Of a stretch of 64,000 bases of DNA, positions 26,667 through 36,473 are shown piece by piece. Position 1 is the stretch's first letter; each line of letters begins with the position of its first letter. The stretch lies in assembly GCF_001190925.1 (NCBI RefSeq), contig NZ_CP011072.1, positions 806,001 through 870,000 of the forward strand, read 5' to 3'. Made by a program: the position numbers and the translations under genes. The notes under the pieces are model-generated. The model had not been told where the DNA came from. It worked only from the letters and a program-made list of their open reading frames with translations, and searched no databases. Source of the stretch: Azoarcus sp. CIB. GTDB lineage: Bacteria > Pseudomonadota > Gammaproteobacteria > Burkholderiales > Rhodocyclaceae.

Positions 26667-28430
26667 ATGAACAAGGCCACTACCCTGGATGTTCCGTCCG
26701 CGACGCCGCTGCCGGCGCCCGCGGGCGCGCGCCGGCCGGGCAAGGCCGTGCCGCTCTCCGTCCGCCTCGGTCACGCCACCCAACAAGGCCTGCGTCCGCG
26801 CAACGAGGACTTCGTCGGCGCAGCGACGCCCGAGGGCGCGGAACTCGAAGCCAAGGGCCTGATGCTCGCCGTCGCCGACGGGGTCGGCGGCCACGCCAAC
26901 GGGCGCGAGGCGGCCGAATACACCGTGCGCGGGCTGCTCGCGGACTACTACGCGACGCCCGACACCTGGAGCGTCGAGAAATCGATCGATACCGTGGTCG
27001 GCGCGATCAACCGCTGGCTGCTCGCGCAGTCGGCCAAGTCGCGCGATTACGCGGGCATGGCGACGACGCTCACCGCGGTGGTGCTGCGCGGGCGGCGCTA
27101 CTACGTCGCGCATGTCGGCGACTCACGCGCCTACCTGTGGCACGACGGCGTGTTGCGCCGCCTGACCGAAGACCACACCTGGGAACACCCCGAACTCGAC
27201 AACGTGCTGCGTCGCGCCGTGGGGCTCGATGCGCAGCTGCTGGTGGATTTCGACGACGGCGAGCTGGCGGTCGGCGACCGCTTCCTGCTCGTGAGCGACG
27301 GCGTGTGGAACACGCTGGGCGACGATGGCATGGGCGAGCTGCTGGCGCGCGGGGACGACCCGCAGGGGGCCGCCGACGCGCTCGTGCTGGAAGCGCTGCG
27401 TCGTGGCGCGACCGACAACTGCACGGCGCTGGTGGCCCACGTCGACGCGGTGCCCGCCGACAACCTGCGCGACCGCCTCGCGAGCGGGCGCCGCCTGCCG
27501 CTGCCGCCGCGGCTGAAGGTCGGCGAGACGCTCGACGGCCTGCGTGTCGAGGAGCTGTTGCACGAGTCGCGTGTGACCTTGCTGTACCGCGTCACGCGCG
27601 TGGCGGACGGTGCCGCGCTGGTGCTCAAGACGCTGCGCCTGGAGGAGGGCGACGAGGAGGCGATGGCGGCGCTGGTGCGCGAGGAGTGGCTCGCGCGCCG
27701 GGTGCCGGGCCACGGTTTTCCGCGCGTGTGCGAGCATCCGCAGCGCGATCATCTGTATTACCTGATGAGCTGGCACGAGGGCGAGACGCTGAAGGCGAGC
27801 CTCGCGCGCGGCCACCGCTACGCGGCGCACGAACTGGTCGCGATCGGCAGCGCGTTGCTGCGTGCGGTCGCGGCGCTGCACCGGCTGGGCATCGTGCATC
27901 GCGACATCAAGCCCGACAACGTGCACGTCGATCGCAAGGGCGAGCTGCGCCTGCTCGACCTCGGTGTCGCCGCCTCTGACGGCGAGGATCTGCGCGAGAT
28001 CAACAACCCCGGCACGCCGTCCTACATGGCGCCGGAACTCTTCGCCGGACAGCAGGCGAACGAATCCTCGGATCTCTACGCCTGCGGCGTCACGCTGTAC
28101 GAGTTGCTGACGCACAAATACCCCTATGGCGAGGTCGAACCCTTCCAGCGGCCGCGTTTCGGCGAGACCGTACATCCGACGCGCTACCGGCCCGATACGC
28201 CGGAATGGCTCGAAACCGTCTTGCTGAAGGCGTGTGCGCGTGAGCCGAAGGAGCGGTTCGAGACCGCCGAGGAATTCCTGCTGGCGTTGGAGCGCGGTGC
28301 GCATCGCCCGCTCGCGACCCATCGGCGCGCGCCGCTGGCCGAACGCAACCCGGCCTTCGCGCTGAAGCTGCTCGCGGGTGCGTCGTTGCTGCTGAACCTG
28401 ATCCTGCTATTCCTGCTGAGCCGGCACTGA
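26667..28430 (+). CDS. PP2C phosphatase - Ser/Thr kinase fusion protein
   Basis: A 587-residue fusion. Residues about 30-270 are a PP2C-type phosphatase (RNED at 45-48, DGVGGH at 71-76, VGDSRAYL, VSDGVW, then ATDNCTAL). Residues about 290-550 are a Hanks-type kinase with VLKTL for the catalytic Lys, HRDIKPDN and APE intact, but DLG instead of DFG and no clear Gly-rich loop. A C-terminal membrane helix (last 20 residues) anchors it with the enzymes in the cytoplasm. Similar fusions sit between nasA and nasC in Pseudomonas nitrate clusters (PA1782 type), which argues for a conserved but undefined link to nitrate assimilation. Substrates are unknown. Confidence 0.9.
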   Translation: MNKATTLDVPSATPLPAPAGARRPGKAVPLSVRLGHATQQGLRPRNEDFVGAATPEGAELEAKGLMLAVADGVGGHANGREAAEYTVRGLLADYYATPDTWSVEKSIDTVVGAINRWLLAQSAKSRDYAGMATTLTAVVLRGRRYYVAHVGDSRAYLWHDGVLRRLTEDHTWEHPELDNVLRRAVGLDAQLLVDFDDGELAVGDRFLLVSDGVWNTLGDDGMGELLARGDDPQGAADALVLEALRRGATDNCTALVAHVDAVPADNLRDRLASGRRLPLPPRLKVGETLDGLRVEELLHESRVTLLYRVTRVADGAALVLKTLRLEEGDEEAMAALVREEWLARRVPGHGFPRVCEHPQRDHLYYLMSWHEGETLKASLARGHRYAAHELVAIGSALLRAVAALHRLGIVHRDIKPDNVHVDRKGELRLLDLGVAASDGEDLREINNPGTPSYMAPELFAGQQANESSDLYACGVTLYELLTHKYPYGEVEPFQRPRFGETVHPTRYRPDTPEWLETVLLKACAREPKERFETAEEFLLALERGAHRPLATHRRAPLAERNPAFALKLLAGASLLLNLILLFLLSRH

Positions 28431-28440
28431 GAACGAAACC

Positions 28441-31215
28441 ATGACGACCCCGGAGATCAAGATGGAAACGAAGGCCACCTGTCCGTATTGTGGCGTCGGC
28501 TGCGGCGTCCTCATCGAACACGACGGCGCGCGCATCACCGGCGTGCGTGGCGACCCCGAGCATCCGGCGAACTTCGGCCGCCTGTGCACGAAGGGCGCGA
28601 CGCTGCATTTCACCGCGCGGCACGAAACCCGTCTGCTTTATCCCGAACTGCGCGGCACTAAGGGCGAGGCGCGTCGCCGCGTAGGCTGGGACGAGGCGCT
28701 CGGCACCGCGGCGCAGCGCTTCGCCGACGTGATCAAGGAGCACGGCCCGGATGCGGTCGCGTTCTATATCTCCGGCCAGCTGCTGACCGAGGACTACTAC
28801 GTCTTCAACAAGCTGATGAAGGGCCTGATCGGCTCGAATAACGTCGATACGAACTCGCGCCTGTGCATGTCGAGCGCGGTCGCGGCCTACAAACAGACGC
28901 TCGGTGCCGACGCGCCGCCCTGTTCCTACGAGGATTTCGCGGAAACGGACTGTCTGCTGATCGCCGGCGGCAACCCGTCCTACGCACACCCGATCGCGTT
29001 TCGCCGCATCGAGGACGCGAAGGCCGCGCGCCCCGAGATGAAGATCATCGTCGTCGATCCGCGCCGCACCGACACTGCGGCGACCGCCGACCTGCACCTG
29101 CCTATCCTGCCGGGCACCGACATCTGGCTGTTCAACGCGATGCTCAACGTGCTGCTGTGGGAAGGGCTCATCGACAACGCCTTCGTGCGCGAGCATACCG
29201 AAGGCTTCGACGCGCTGCGCGAGCATGTGCGCGAGATCACGCCGGCGGTCGCGGCGGAGGTATGTGGTGTGAAGGCGGACGACATCCGCACCGCCGCCCG
29301 CTGGTGGGGCGAGTCGCCGCGCGCGATGTCGCTGTGGTGCCAGGGCCTCAACCAGTCCACGCACGGCACGCACAACGGCGCGGCGCTGATTGCGCTCTCG
29401 CTCGCCACCGGCAAGATCGGCAAACCCGGTTGCGGGCCGTTCTCGATGACCGGCCAACCCAACGCGATGGGTGGGCGCGAGGTCGGCGGGCTCGCGAACC
29501 TGCTGTCGGCGCACCGCGACCTCGCGAACCCCGCACACCGCGCCGAAGTCGCGCGCCTGTGGGGCGTCGAGAGTGTGCCGGAGAAGCCCGGCCTCACCGC
29601 GGTCGAATTGTTCGACGCGATGCACGAGGGGCGCATCAAGGCGGTGTGGGTTGCGTGTACCAACCCGGCACAGTCACTGCCCGAGCTCGAACGTGTGCGC
29701 GAGGCGCTGGCGCGCTGCGAGTTCGTCGTGCTGCAGGAAGCCTACGGCAACACCGAGACCGCCCCCTTCGCCGACCTGCTGCTGCCGGCCGCGACCTGGG
29801 GTGAGAAGGAAGGCACGGTGACCAACTCCGAGCGCCGCATTACCCACGTGAATCGCGCGATTTCTGCGCCGGGCGAGACGCGCGCCGACTGGGCGATCGT
29901 GTGTGACTTCGCGCGCAAGCTGGGCCCGCTGATTGGCAAGCCCGAGGCCGAGCGCCTGTTCGGCTATGCCGGGCCGGAGGCGATCTTCGTCGAACACGCC
30001 GAAAGCACGCGTGGCCGCGACCTGGACATCACCGGCCTGTCGTATGCGTTGCTCGACACCCAAGGCCCGCAGCAGTGGCCCTTCCCCGCAGGCGCGACGG
30101 AAGGCCGCGCGCGGCTCTATGCCGATGGCCGCTTCCCGACCGCCGACGGCCGTGCGCGCTTCGTCGTGCCGACGGCGAAGCTCACCGCCGAACGTGCCGA
30201 CGCGCGCTATCCGCTGCGCCTCACCACGGGGCGGCTGCGCGACCAGTGGCACGGCATGAGCCGCACCGGCAAGGTCGCGCGCCTGTACAACCACGTCGAC
30301 GAGGCGCGCATCGAGCTCAACGCCGACGACATGCACCTGCGCGGCATTCAGGACGGCGAGCTGGTGCGCGTGAGGAGCCGCCGCGGCGAGATCGTGCTGC
30401 GCGCCGCCGCGTCCGGCGAGATCCGCTCCGGTCAGGCCTTCATCGCGATGCACTGGGGCGCCAACGCGCTGAATTCGGCAGGCGTCAACGTGCTGACGCT
30501 GCGCGAGTTCGACCCGTACTCGAAGCAACCGGAACTCAAGCACGCCACCGTGCAGATCGAGAAGGCCGATCTGCCCTACCAAGCGCTGATCATGCGTGGC
30601 GAGGGTGACACAAAGCGGGGCGAGCCCACCGAGGGCCAGGGTGACAGTGGCGATCCCGCGGGCATCACGCTCGAACGTGCCGCGCTGCTCGCGCCCTGGC
30701 TCGAACGCTTCGCCTACGCGTCGCTCGCGCTCGCCGGTCGCGACCATCCGGCGGTGGTGCTGCGCATCGCCCACGACCAGCCGATCCCCTCGGCGTGGCT
30801 AGCCGAGCTGGATGCGCTGCTGGGCCTCGACGACGACCACTGCCTGACGTACAGCGACGCGCGCCGCGGCATCACCAAGCGCGCGCGCATCGAGGACGGC
30901 CTGCTGGTCGGCCTGCGGCTGACCGGAGAGACCGCCGCCGCCGGCTGGCTGCGCGACGTGCTGGTCGAGCGCCAGCCGACCGCGGAGCTGCGGCGCTGGA
31001 TCCTCGCGCCGCTCGCGAGCCCGCCGGCCGCCGCGAAGAGCCGCGGACGCATCGTGTGCAACTGTCTCAACGTGTCGGAGAGCGACATCGCCGCGGCGAT
31101 CGGTGGAGGCGCGGGCTTCGACGGCCTGCAGGCGAAGCTCAAGTGCGGCACCAGCTGCGGCTCCTGCGTCCCGGAGATCAAGCGCATGGTCGCCGCCGGG
31201 CGCAGCGCCGCCTGA
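28441..31215 (+). CDS. nasC: assimilatory nitrate reductase, molybdopterin catalytic subunit
   Basis: Cytoplasmic nitrate reductase of the NasA/NasC family, 924 residues. The N-terminal [4Fe-4S] motif is CPYCGVGC (C14, C17, C21) with a fourth Cys in RLCTKG. The Mo-bis-MGD domains follow, with the cofactor-binding GPFSMTGQPNAMGGREVGG. The C-terminal roughly 60 residues are a fused BFD-like [2Fe-2S] domain (VCNCLN and CGTSCGSC), so electrons may be accepted without a separate small subunit; no NasB-like flavoprotein gene lies here. ATG 28441 follows the kinase gene by 10 bases. The product nitrite would be reduced by NirBD of the same operon. Confidence 0.94.
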   Translation: MTTPEIKMETKATCPYCGVGCGVLIEHDGARITGVRGDPEHPANFGRLCTKGATLHFTARHETRLLYPELRGTKGEARRRVGWDEALGTAAQRFADVIKEHGPDAVAFYISGQLLTEDYYVFNKLMKGLIGSNNVDTNSRLCMSSAVAAYKQTLGADAPPCSYEDFAETDCLLIAGGNPSYAHPIAFRRIEDAKAARPEMKIIVVDPRRTDTAATADLHLPILPGTDIWLFNAMLNVLLWEGLIDNAFVREHTEGFDALREHVREITPAVAAEVCGVKADDIRTAARWWGESPRAMSLWCQGLNQSTHGTHNGAALIALSLATGKIGKPGCGPFSMTGQPNAMGGREVGGLANLLSAHRDLANPAHRAEVARLWGVESVPEKPGLTAVELFDAMHEGRIKAVWVACTNPAQSLPELERVREALARCEFVVLQEAYGNTETAPFADLLLPAATWGEKEGTVTNSERRITHVNRAISAPGETRADWAIVCDFARKLGPLIGKPEAERLFGYAGPEAIFVEHAESTRGRDLDITGLSYALLDTQGPQQWPFPAGATEGRARLYADGRFPTADGRARFVVPTAKLTAERADARYPLRLTTGRLRDQWHGMSRTGKVARLYNHVDEARIELNADDMHLRGIQDGELVRVRSRRGEIVLRAAASGEIRSGQAFIAMHWGANALNSAGVNVLTLREFDPYSKQPELKHATVQIEKADLPYQALIMRGEGDTKRGEPTEGQGDSGDPAGITLERAALLAPWLERFAYASLALAGRDHPAVVLRIAHDQPIPSAWLAELDALLGLDDDHCLTYSDARRGITKRARIEDGLLVGLRLTGETAAAGWLRDVLVERQPTAELRRWILAPLASPPAAAKSRGRIVCNCLNVSESDIAAAIGGGAGFDGLQAKLKCGTSCGSCVPEIKRMVAAGRSAA

Positions 31216-31231
31216 GCGGGGCGCCTTGTTC

Positions 31232-31271
31232 CCGGTCCGACGATGCGAGGTGTCCCGCTTCGTCGGACCGG
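31232..31271. terminator. possible terminator hairpin after nasC
   Basis: Inverted repeat with 12-bp perfect arms (CCGGTCCGACGA and its complement) and a 16-base loop, 17 bases after the nasC stop. No T-run follows. It is the most likely end of the nitrate operon. The rest of the 297-base gap up to the next gene shows nothing else I can support. Confidence 0.55.
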
Positions 31272-31512
31272 CGCTATAAAGGGCGCAGCCCCGGCCCCTG
31301 CATCCTGCCCCCCCGCGGCGCGGATGCCCGCATGACGCGGATTTCACGATTTCTTGATATCCCGCTCGCTAGAGTCACGCTTTGCCTGTGGTCGGACCGG
31401 TGCCGTCCCGAGGCGACCCCGATGTTCATGGTCGATCGACACGCAGGGTCCGCAGGTCTGCTCCTGCATGACCCCATGCACATCGACGACCGCGACCGAG
31501 TTCGAGTGAGGC

Positions 31513-33090
31513 ATGCGCGACGACACCAGTGTTTCGGTCCTACGGCCGCCCTTTATCCGGTTGCGCCGGGACTTCGCCTTCGATCATCCGCGCTTCGAGT
31601 TCATCGCGCTCATGCTGCTGGCGCTGCTGCTCATTGGCGCCGGCATCGGCCTGCGCGAACCGTCCAACGTCGATGAGGAGCGCTTCCTCGGCGTCGCACT
31701 GGAGATGCTGCAGAACGGCTCGTGGATCATTCCGCACCGGGCCGGGCAGATCTACCCGGACAAGCCGCCGCTCTTCATGTGGGTCGTCGCGTTCCTCGTC
31801 CGCGTCACCGGCTCGCCGCGAGTCGCCCTGTTCCTGCCGGCCCTGATCGCCGGTGCGGTGGCCACCGGCTGCCTGTACGACCTCGGACGGCGCCTGTGGA
31901 ACCGTCGCACCGGCGTCATCGCCGCGCTGCTCTTCCTCGCCTGCTTCCAGACCTACAACGTGCTGCGCGCGGGCCAGCTCGACGGGCTGCTGTGCCTGTG
32001 GATCGCGCTCGGCATGTACGGCCTCGTGCGCCACCTGATGGCCGGGCCGGCCTGGGGCTGGTTCTACGTCGCCTGCGCCGCGATGGGCTTCGGCGTCATC
32101 ACCAAGGTCATCGGCTTCCTGCCGCTGTTCATGCTGCTGCCCTATGCGTGGGCCGTGCGCAAGGACTGGCACGGCGTGAGTCCCGTGCCGCGCGAACCGT
32201 GGCGCTGGGCGCTGGGCCTGGCCGCGATGCTCGCGGCGGTCGCCGTGTGGGCGGTGCCGCTCGCGGCCACGGTGCTGCTGCAGGGCGATGCGGAAAGCCT
32301 CGCCTACGTGCGCGACGTGACGCTGCGGCAGACCGCGGAGCGCTACACGAATGCGTGGATGCATCGCGAGCCGGCGTGGTATTTCGTCGCGAACGTGATC
32401 CCGGAAGTCTGGCTGCCGCTCGTCCTCGCGCTGCCGTGGCTGGTGCCGGCGTGGCGGCGGCAGCTCGCCCGGCGCGACGGCCGCGTGCTCGTGCTGCTCG
32501 GCTGGGCGCTGCTGATCGTGTTGTTCTTCTCCCTGAGCACCGGCAAGCGCAAGCTGTACATCTTCCCCGCCCTGTTCGGCATGGTGCTGACGGTCGCGCC
32601 GCTCGTGCCGTGGCTGCTGCGACGCTGGTTCGGTGGCCGTCCGCGCGCGCTGCGCATTTTCCGCTGGATCGCCGCGAGCTGGTTCGTCGCGTGGTTCGTC
32701 GCCGGCTTCGTCGAGCCGCTCAAGGAAGGTCCGAACCCGCACCAGGAGGTGATGCGGACGGCGGCGGAGCTGACCGGCGGCGGGGACCTCCTCCTCATCG
32801 AGTGGCGCGAGGGACACTGGCTCTTCGCGCGCCAGCCCATCGTGCATTTCGGCTTCCAGTCGGGGGCTGGCATCGACGAGGCCGCCCGCTGGCTGAGTAC
32901 CCACCCGGACGCCCATGCGCTGGTGCCGGCGCGCGAACTCGCACGCTGCTTCGCTCCGGACAAGGCACGCAGGGTCGGCGGCACCTCGCGCGCGGAGTGG
33001 TACGTCGTCGGTGCCGACGCAGACAACGGTCAGTGCCGCAGCGACGTCGACCTGCGCGAATTCCGCTTCGAATGGCAGTCGCCGCTCTGA
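31513..33090 (+). CDS. GT-C family glycosyltransferase (ArnT/PMT-like, GT39/83)
   Basis: Polytopic inner-membrane protein of 525 residues with about ten hydrophobic helices. The first periplasmic loop carries the GT-C acidic motif (EPSNVDEERFLGVALEML) and YPDKPPLFMW, both typical of ArnT-like enzymes that transfer sugars from polyprenyl phosphate to lipid A or proteins. Which sugar and acceptor cannot be told: there are no arn genes beside it. It is followed 29 bases later by a periplasmic or membrane-anchored SdiA-regulated-type protein, likely in one operon. Confidence 0.85.
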   Translation: MRDDTSVSVLRPPFIRLRRDFAFDHPRFEFIALMLLALLLIGAGIGLREPSNVDEERFLGVALEMLQNGSWIIPHRAGQIYPDKPPLFMWVVAFLVRVTGSPRVALFLPALIAGAVATGCLYDLGRRLWNRRTGVIAALLFLACFQTYNVLRAGQLDGLLCLWIALGMYGLVRHLMAGPAWGWFYVACAAMGFGVITKVIGFLPLFMLLPYAWAVRKDWHGVSPVPREPWRWALGLAAMLAAVAVWAVPLAATVLLQGDAESLAYVRDVTLRQTAERYTNAWMHREPAWYFVANVIPEVWLPLVLALPWLVPAWRRQLARRDGRVLVLLGWALLIVLFFSLSTGKRKLYIFPALFGMVLTVAPLVPWLLRRWFGGRPRALRIFRWIAASWFVAWFVAGFVEPLKEGPNPHQEVMRTAAELTGGGDLLLIEWREGHWLFARQPIVHFGFQSGAGIDEAARWLSTHPDAHALVPARELARCFAPDKARRVGGTSRAEWYVVGADADNGQCRSDVDLREFRFEWQSPL

Positions 33091-33119
33091 ATCAGAACAA
33101 CAAGGACCAGGAGACCAGG

Positions 33120-34055
33120 ATGCCCGGAACCGCCCGTGCTGCACGTTACACCCGCAGGCGCCTGTATGGCCTCGCGCTGATCACGGCGCTTGCGGTCGTA
33201 GGCGTTGCGAACCACAAGCTGCACTGGGGACAGAAGATCAGCTCGCATGCCGCGGTCGGGCAGCACGCGGCCACTCCGGCGATCTCGCTGCAGGACTACG
33301 AAGTCGTCATCGACGCGAAACCGATCCCCGGTGCGAAAGAGCTGTCCGGTATCACCTACGACTTCGATCGCGACCGCCTGCTCGCGATCGGCAACGACGG
33401 ACCGGCCGAGGTCGTCGCGCTGAGCCGCAATGGCGAAGTGCTCGACCGCTACCGCCTGGAAGGCTTCGACGATCCCGAAGGCATCGCCTACATGGGCAAC
33501 GGGCGCGTCGCGATCACCAACGAAACCCTGCAGCGCCTCGACTTCGTCGACATCCCGGCACAATCGGGGGCGATAGCCGCGAAAGGATCGCCCTTCCTCA
33601 CCCTCGGCCTGAACATGCATCGTGGCAACAAGGGCTTCGAGGGGCTCGCCTACGACGCGGCCGGCGACCGCGTCTTCATTACCAAGGAGCGCGACCCCCG
33701 CCAGCTCTTCGAGGTGGACGGCGTCGCCGCCTCGCTCGGAGGCCCGCTGCAACTGGCCCTGCAAGATCACACCGACTGGATCGACCGGGACGTGTCGACA
33801 GGTGACCTCGCCGACGTCTGCTTCGACCCGAAGACGGGGCACCTCGTGCTGCTGAGCGAGGAGTCGAAGGAGCTCGTCGAGCTCGACGCCGACGGCCGCT
33901 TCGTCAGCTCGCGGCCGCTTGCGGGCAGGCGCTCGGGTCTCGCGCACGACGCGCCCTCGCCCGAAGGCGTCGCGATGGACACGGCCGGCAACATCTACAT
34001 CGTCAGCGAGCCCAACCTGTTCTACATGTTGCGGAAGAAGTCCCGGGGCGCGTAG
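33120..34055 (+). CDS. SdiA-regulated domain (YjiK-like) beta-propeller protein
   Basis: The 311-residue product has an N-terminal membrane anchor or uncleaved signal (about residues 14-31) and a periplasmic domain of the SdiA-regulated family, a six-bladed propeller recognised here by ELSGITYDFDRDRLLAIGND, GFDDPEGIAYMGNGR, NKGFEGLAYD and SPEGVAMDTAGNIYIVSEPN. No enzymatic activity is established for the family. ATG 33120 has AGGAG upstream. It probably shares a transcript with the glycosyltransferase and converges on hpt (14 bases apart). Confidence 0.85.
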   Translation: MPGTARAARYTRRRLYGLALITALAVVGVANHKLHWGQKISSHAAVGQHAATPAISLQDYEVVIDAKPIPGAKELSGITYDFDRDRLLAIGNDGPAEVVALSRNGEVLDRYRLEGFDDPEGIAYMGNGRVAITNETLQRLDFVDIPAQSGAIAAKGSPFLTLGLNMHRGNKGFEGLAYDAAGDRVFITKERDPRQLFEVDGVAASLGGPLQLALQDHTDWIDRDVSTGDLADVCFDPKTGHLVLLSEESKELVELDADGRFVSSRPLAGRRSGLAHDAPSPEGVAMDTAGNIYIVSEPNLFYMLRKKSRGA

Positions 34056-34069
34056 GCCCCGGGCACCCC

Positions 34070-34630
34070 TCAGGCGCCCTTCAGCGCATAGATCCCGGCC
34101 GCGTTGCGCCAGTAGCCCTTGTAGTCCATGCCGCAGCCGAAGAGGAAGCGGTCGGCGATGTCCAGGCCGTAAAAATCCGGCTTCATCCCCGGCCTTGCCT
34201 TGCGCTCGTGCTGCTTGTCGACGAGCACTGCGGTGAGCACCTCGGCCGCGCCCTCCTCGCAGCAGTGCGCGACGATCGCATCCAGCGTGTGGCCCTCGTC
34301 GAGGATGTCGTCGATGACCAGCACCGTGCGGCCCTTCAGGTCCTGCGTCGGGCGCACGCGCCAGTCGAGCATCGTCCGCCCGTTCAGCGCGTGGCCGTAG
34401 CGCGTCGCATGCAGATAGGCGACCTCCAGCGGGAAGTTGAGCCGCGACAGCAGGCGCCCGGCGATCACCAGTCCGCCGTTCATCACGCAGTAGCACACCG
34501 GGTTGCTGTCGGTGAGCCGTGCGGTGATCGCGGCGGCCATGCGATCGAGCGCGGCGCTAACTTCGGCGGGCGAAGCCAGGCAATCCGCCTCGGCCATCGC
34601 CTGTTTGATTTCGTTGAGATCGACGCTCAT
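34070..34630 (-). CDS. hpt: hypoxanthine-guanine phosphoribosyltransferase
   Basis: Salvage enzyme making IMP or GMP from hypoxanthine or guanine and PRPP. The 186-residue product carries the PRPP-binding motif VLVIDDILDEGHTL near residue 100 and the base-binding region VDKQHERKARPGMKPDFYGLDI. The start at 34630 (MSVDLNEIKQAM) gives the usual family length. It is the last gene of a minus-strand operon permease-apt-hpt, starting five bases after apt. Confidence 0.9.
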   Translation of the reverse strand: MSVDLNEIKQAMAEADCLASPAEVSAALDRMAAAITARLTDSNPVCYCVMNGGLVIAGRLLSRLNFPLEVAYLHATRYGHALNGRTMLDWRVRPTQDLKGRTVLVIDDILDEGHTLDAIVAHCCEEGAAEVLTAVLVDKQHERKARPGMKPDFYGLDIADRFLFGCGMDYKGYWRNAAGIYALKGA

Positions 34631-34635
34631 GAGTT

Positions 34636-35184
34636 TCAGTGTCCGGAAAAATCGCAAACGGTAAAGATTTCGAGCCCGGCCTCGCGCAGCAGCTTCGAGC
34701 CACCGAGTTCGGGCAGATCGACGATCGCCGCGGCCTCGACGACCTCGGCTCCGAGGCGCGCGAGCAGGCGCGAGGCCGCCATCATCGTGCCGCCGGTCGC
34801 GATCAGGTCGTCGATCAGCAGCACGCGGTCGCCCTTGCGCGCGGCGTCCGTGTGCATCTCGACGGTGGCGTTGCCGTATTCGAGCTCGTAGTCCTCGGCG
34901 ATCGTCGTGAAGGGCAGCTTCCCTTTCTTGCGCACGGGCACGAAGCCCACGTTGAGCTGGTGCGCGACCACGCTGCCGAGGATGAAGCCGCGCGCATCGA
35001 TCCCCGCAACGACATCGATCGCGCGGTCCATATAGCGCAGCACGAACACATCGACCAGCAATCGGAAGGCCTTCGGGTCCTGCAGCAAGGGCGTGATGTC
35101 GCGGAACATCACCCCCGGCTGCGGCCAGTCCGGCACGGTGCGGATCGCGTTCTTCAGGAAGGTGGTGTCGAGCTGTAGGGTCAT
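34636..35184 (-). CDS. apt: adenine phosphoribosyltransferase
   Basis: Converts adenine and PRPP to AMP. The product (182 residues) has the family N-terminus with [26 protein letters not shown], and the PRPP-binding loop [14 protein letters not shown]. The ATG at 35184 overlaps the stop codon of the upstream permease by one base (TGATG), indicating translational coupling, and hpt follows directly. Confidence 0.94.
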   Translation of the reverse strand: MTLQLDTTFLKNAIRTVPDWPQPGVMFRDITPLLQDPKAFRLLVDVFVLRYMDRAIDVVAGIDARGFILGSVVAHQLNVGFVPVRKKGKLPFTTIAEDYELEYGNATVEMHTDAARKGDRVLLIDDLIATGGTMMAASRLLARLGAEVVEAAAIVDLPELGGSKLLREAGLEIFTVCDFSGH

Positions 35185-36473
35185 CACAGGAAGGCGAACT
35201 TGAGGACGAACACGATGGCGATGCCGACCACCATCGGCGAAAGATCCCGGCTGCGGCCCGCGAGGACCTTGAGTGCAGCATAGGACACGAAACCGAAGGC
35301 GATGCCGTGCGCGATCGAGAACGTGAAGGGCATCGTGATCGCGGTGACCACGGCGGGCGTCGCCTCGGTGAGGTCGTCCCAGTCGATCTCGGCCAGACCG
35401 CGGATCATCAGCACCGCGACGTAGCACAGCGCCGGCGCGGTCGCGAAGGCCGGCACGGTGCCGGCGAGCGGCGCGAGCACCAGCGCGGCAAGGAACAGCA
35501 CCGCGACGGTGACGGCCGTGAGCCCCGTGCGTCCGCCGACCGAAGTGCCCGCCGCCGACTCGATGTAGGCCGTCGTCGACGAGGTGCCCAGCGCAGCGCC
35601 GGCCACGATCGCCGTCGAGTCCGCGAGCAGCGCGTTCCTCAGGCGCGGCAGCTTGCCGTCGGCGTCGAGCAGCCCCGCGCGGTGGGCGACGCCGATCAGC
35701 GTGCCCGAGGCGTCGAACAACTCAACGAGGAAGAAGGTCAGGATCACCGTCAGCAGACCCGCGTTGAGCGCCCCGGCGATGTCCATCTGCAGGAAGGTCG
35801 GCGCGATCGACGGCGGCGCCGCGACGATGCCGTTGAACGGCGTGAGGCCCAGCGCGATCGCGATCACCGTGATCGCGAGGATGCCGATGATGATGCCGCC
35901 GTGGATGCGCCGCTGCTCCAGCGCGACGATCAGGACGAAGCCCAGCACCGCCAGCAGCGGCCCCGGCTGATGCAGGTCGCCCAGCGTCAGCAGCGTGGCC
36001 GGATGGCCGGCGATGATGCCCGCGTTCTTGAGGCCGATGATCGCGAGGAACAGTCCGACGCCCGCCGAGATCGCGAACTTCATCGAGCGCGGAATCGAAT
36101 TCACGATCGCCTCGCGCAGCCGGAACAGGCTCACGATGACGAACAGACACCCGGAGATGAACACTGCGCCGAGCGCCGCCTGCCACGTGAAGCCCATGCC
36201 CTTGACGACCGCGAACGCGAAGTAGGCGTTGAGCCCCATGCCCGGCGCCAGCGCGATCGGATAGTTCGCATACAGGCCCATGATCGCCGAGCCCAGCGCG
36301 GCGGCGATGCAGGTCGCGACGAAGACCGATTCCCTGGGCATTCCCGCCGCGGCCAGGATCTCCGGATTCACGAAGATGATGTAGGCCATCGTGAGGAAGG
36401 TCGTCAGGCCGGCCAGCAACTCCGTCCTGACGTCGGTGCCATGCGCGGAGAGCTGGAAGAAGCGTTCCAACAT
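35184..36473 (-). CDS. purine permease (AzgA-like, NCS2 superfamily)
   Basis: Inner-membrane nucleobase transporter, 429 residues from ATG 36473, with 12 or more hydrophobic segments. AzgA/GhxP-type motifs include the N-terminal [24 protein letters not shown] and [12 protein letters not shown]. Likely substrates are hypoxanthine, guanine or adenine, which fits the coupled apt and hpt genes: uptake followed by phosphoribosylation. An in-frame TTG at 36485 exists, but the ATG is preceded by GGGGAAC at proper spacing. Confidence 0.92.
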   Translation of the reverse strand: MLERFFQLSAHGTDVRTELLAGLTTFLTMAYIIFVNPEILAAAGMPRESVFVATCIAAALGSAIMGLYANYPIALAPGMGLNAYFAFAVVKGMGFTWQAALGAVFISGCLFVIVSLFRLREAIVNSIPRSMKFAISAGVGLFLAIIGLKNAGIIAGHPATLLTLGDLHQPGPLLAVLGFVLIVALEQRRIHGGIIIGILAITVIAIALGLTPFNGIVAAPPSIAPTFLQMDIAGALNAGLLTVILTFFLVELFDASGTLIGVAHRAGLLDADGKLPRLRNALLADSTAIVAGAALGTSSTTAYIESAAGTSVGGRTGLTAVTVAVLFLAALVLAPLAGTVPAFATAPALCYVAVLMIRGLAEIDWDDLTEATPAVVTAITMPFTFSIAHGIAFGFVSYAALKVLAGRSRDLSPMVVGIAIVFVLKFAFL

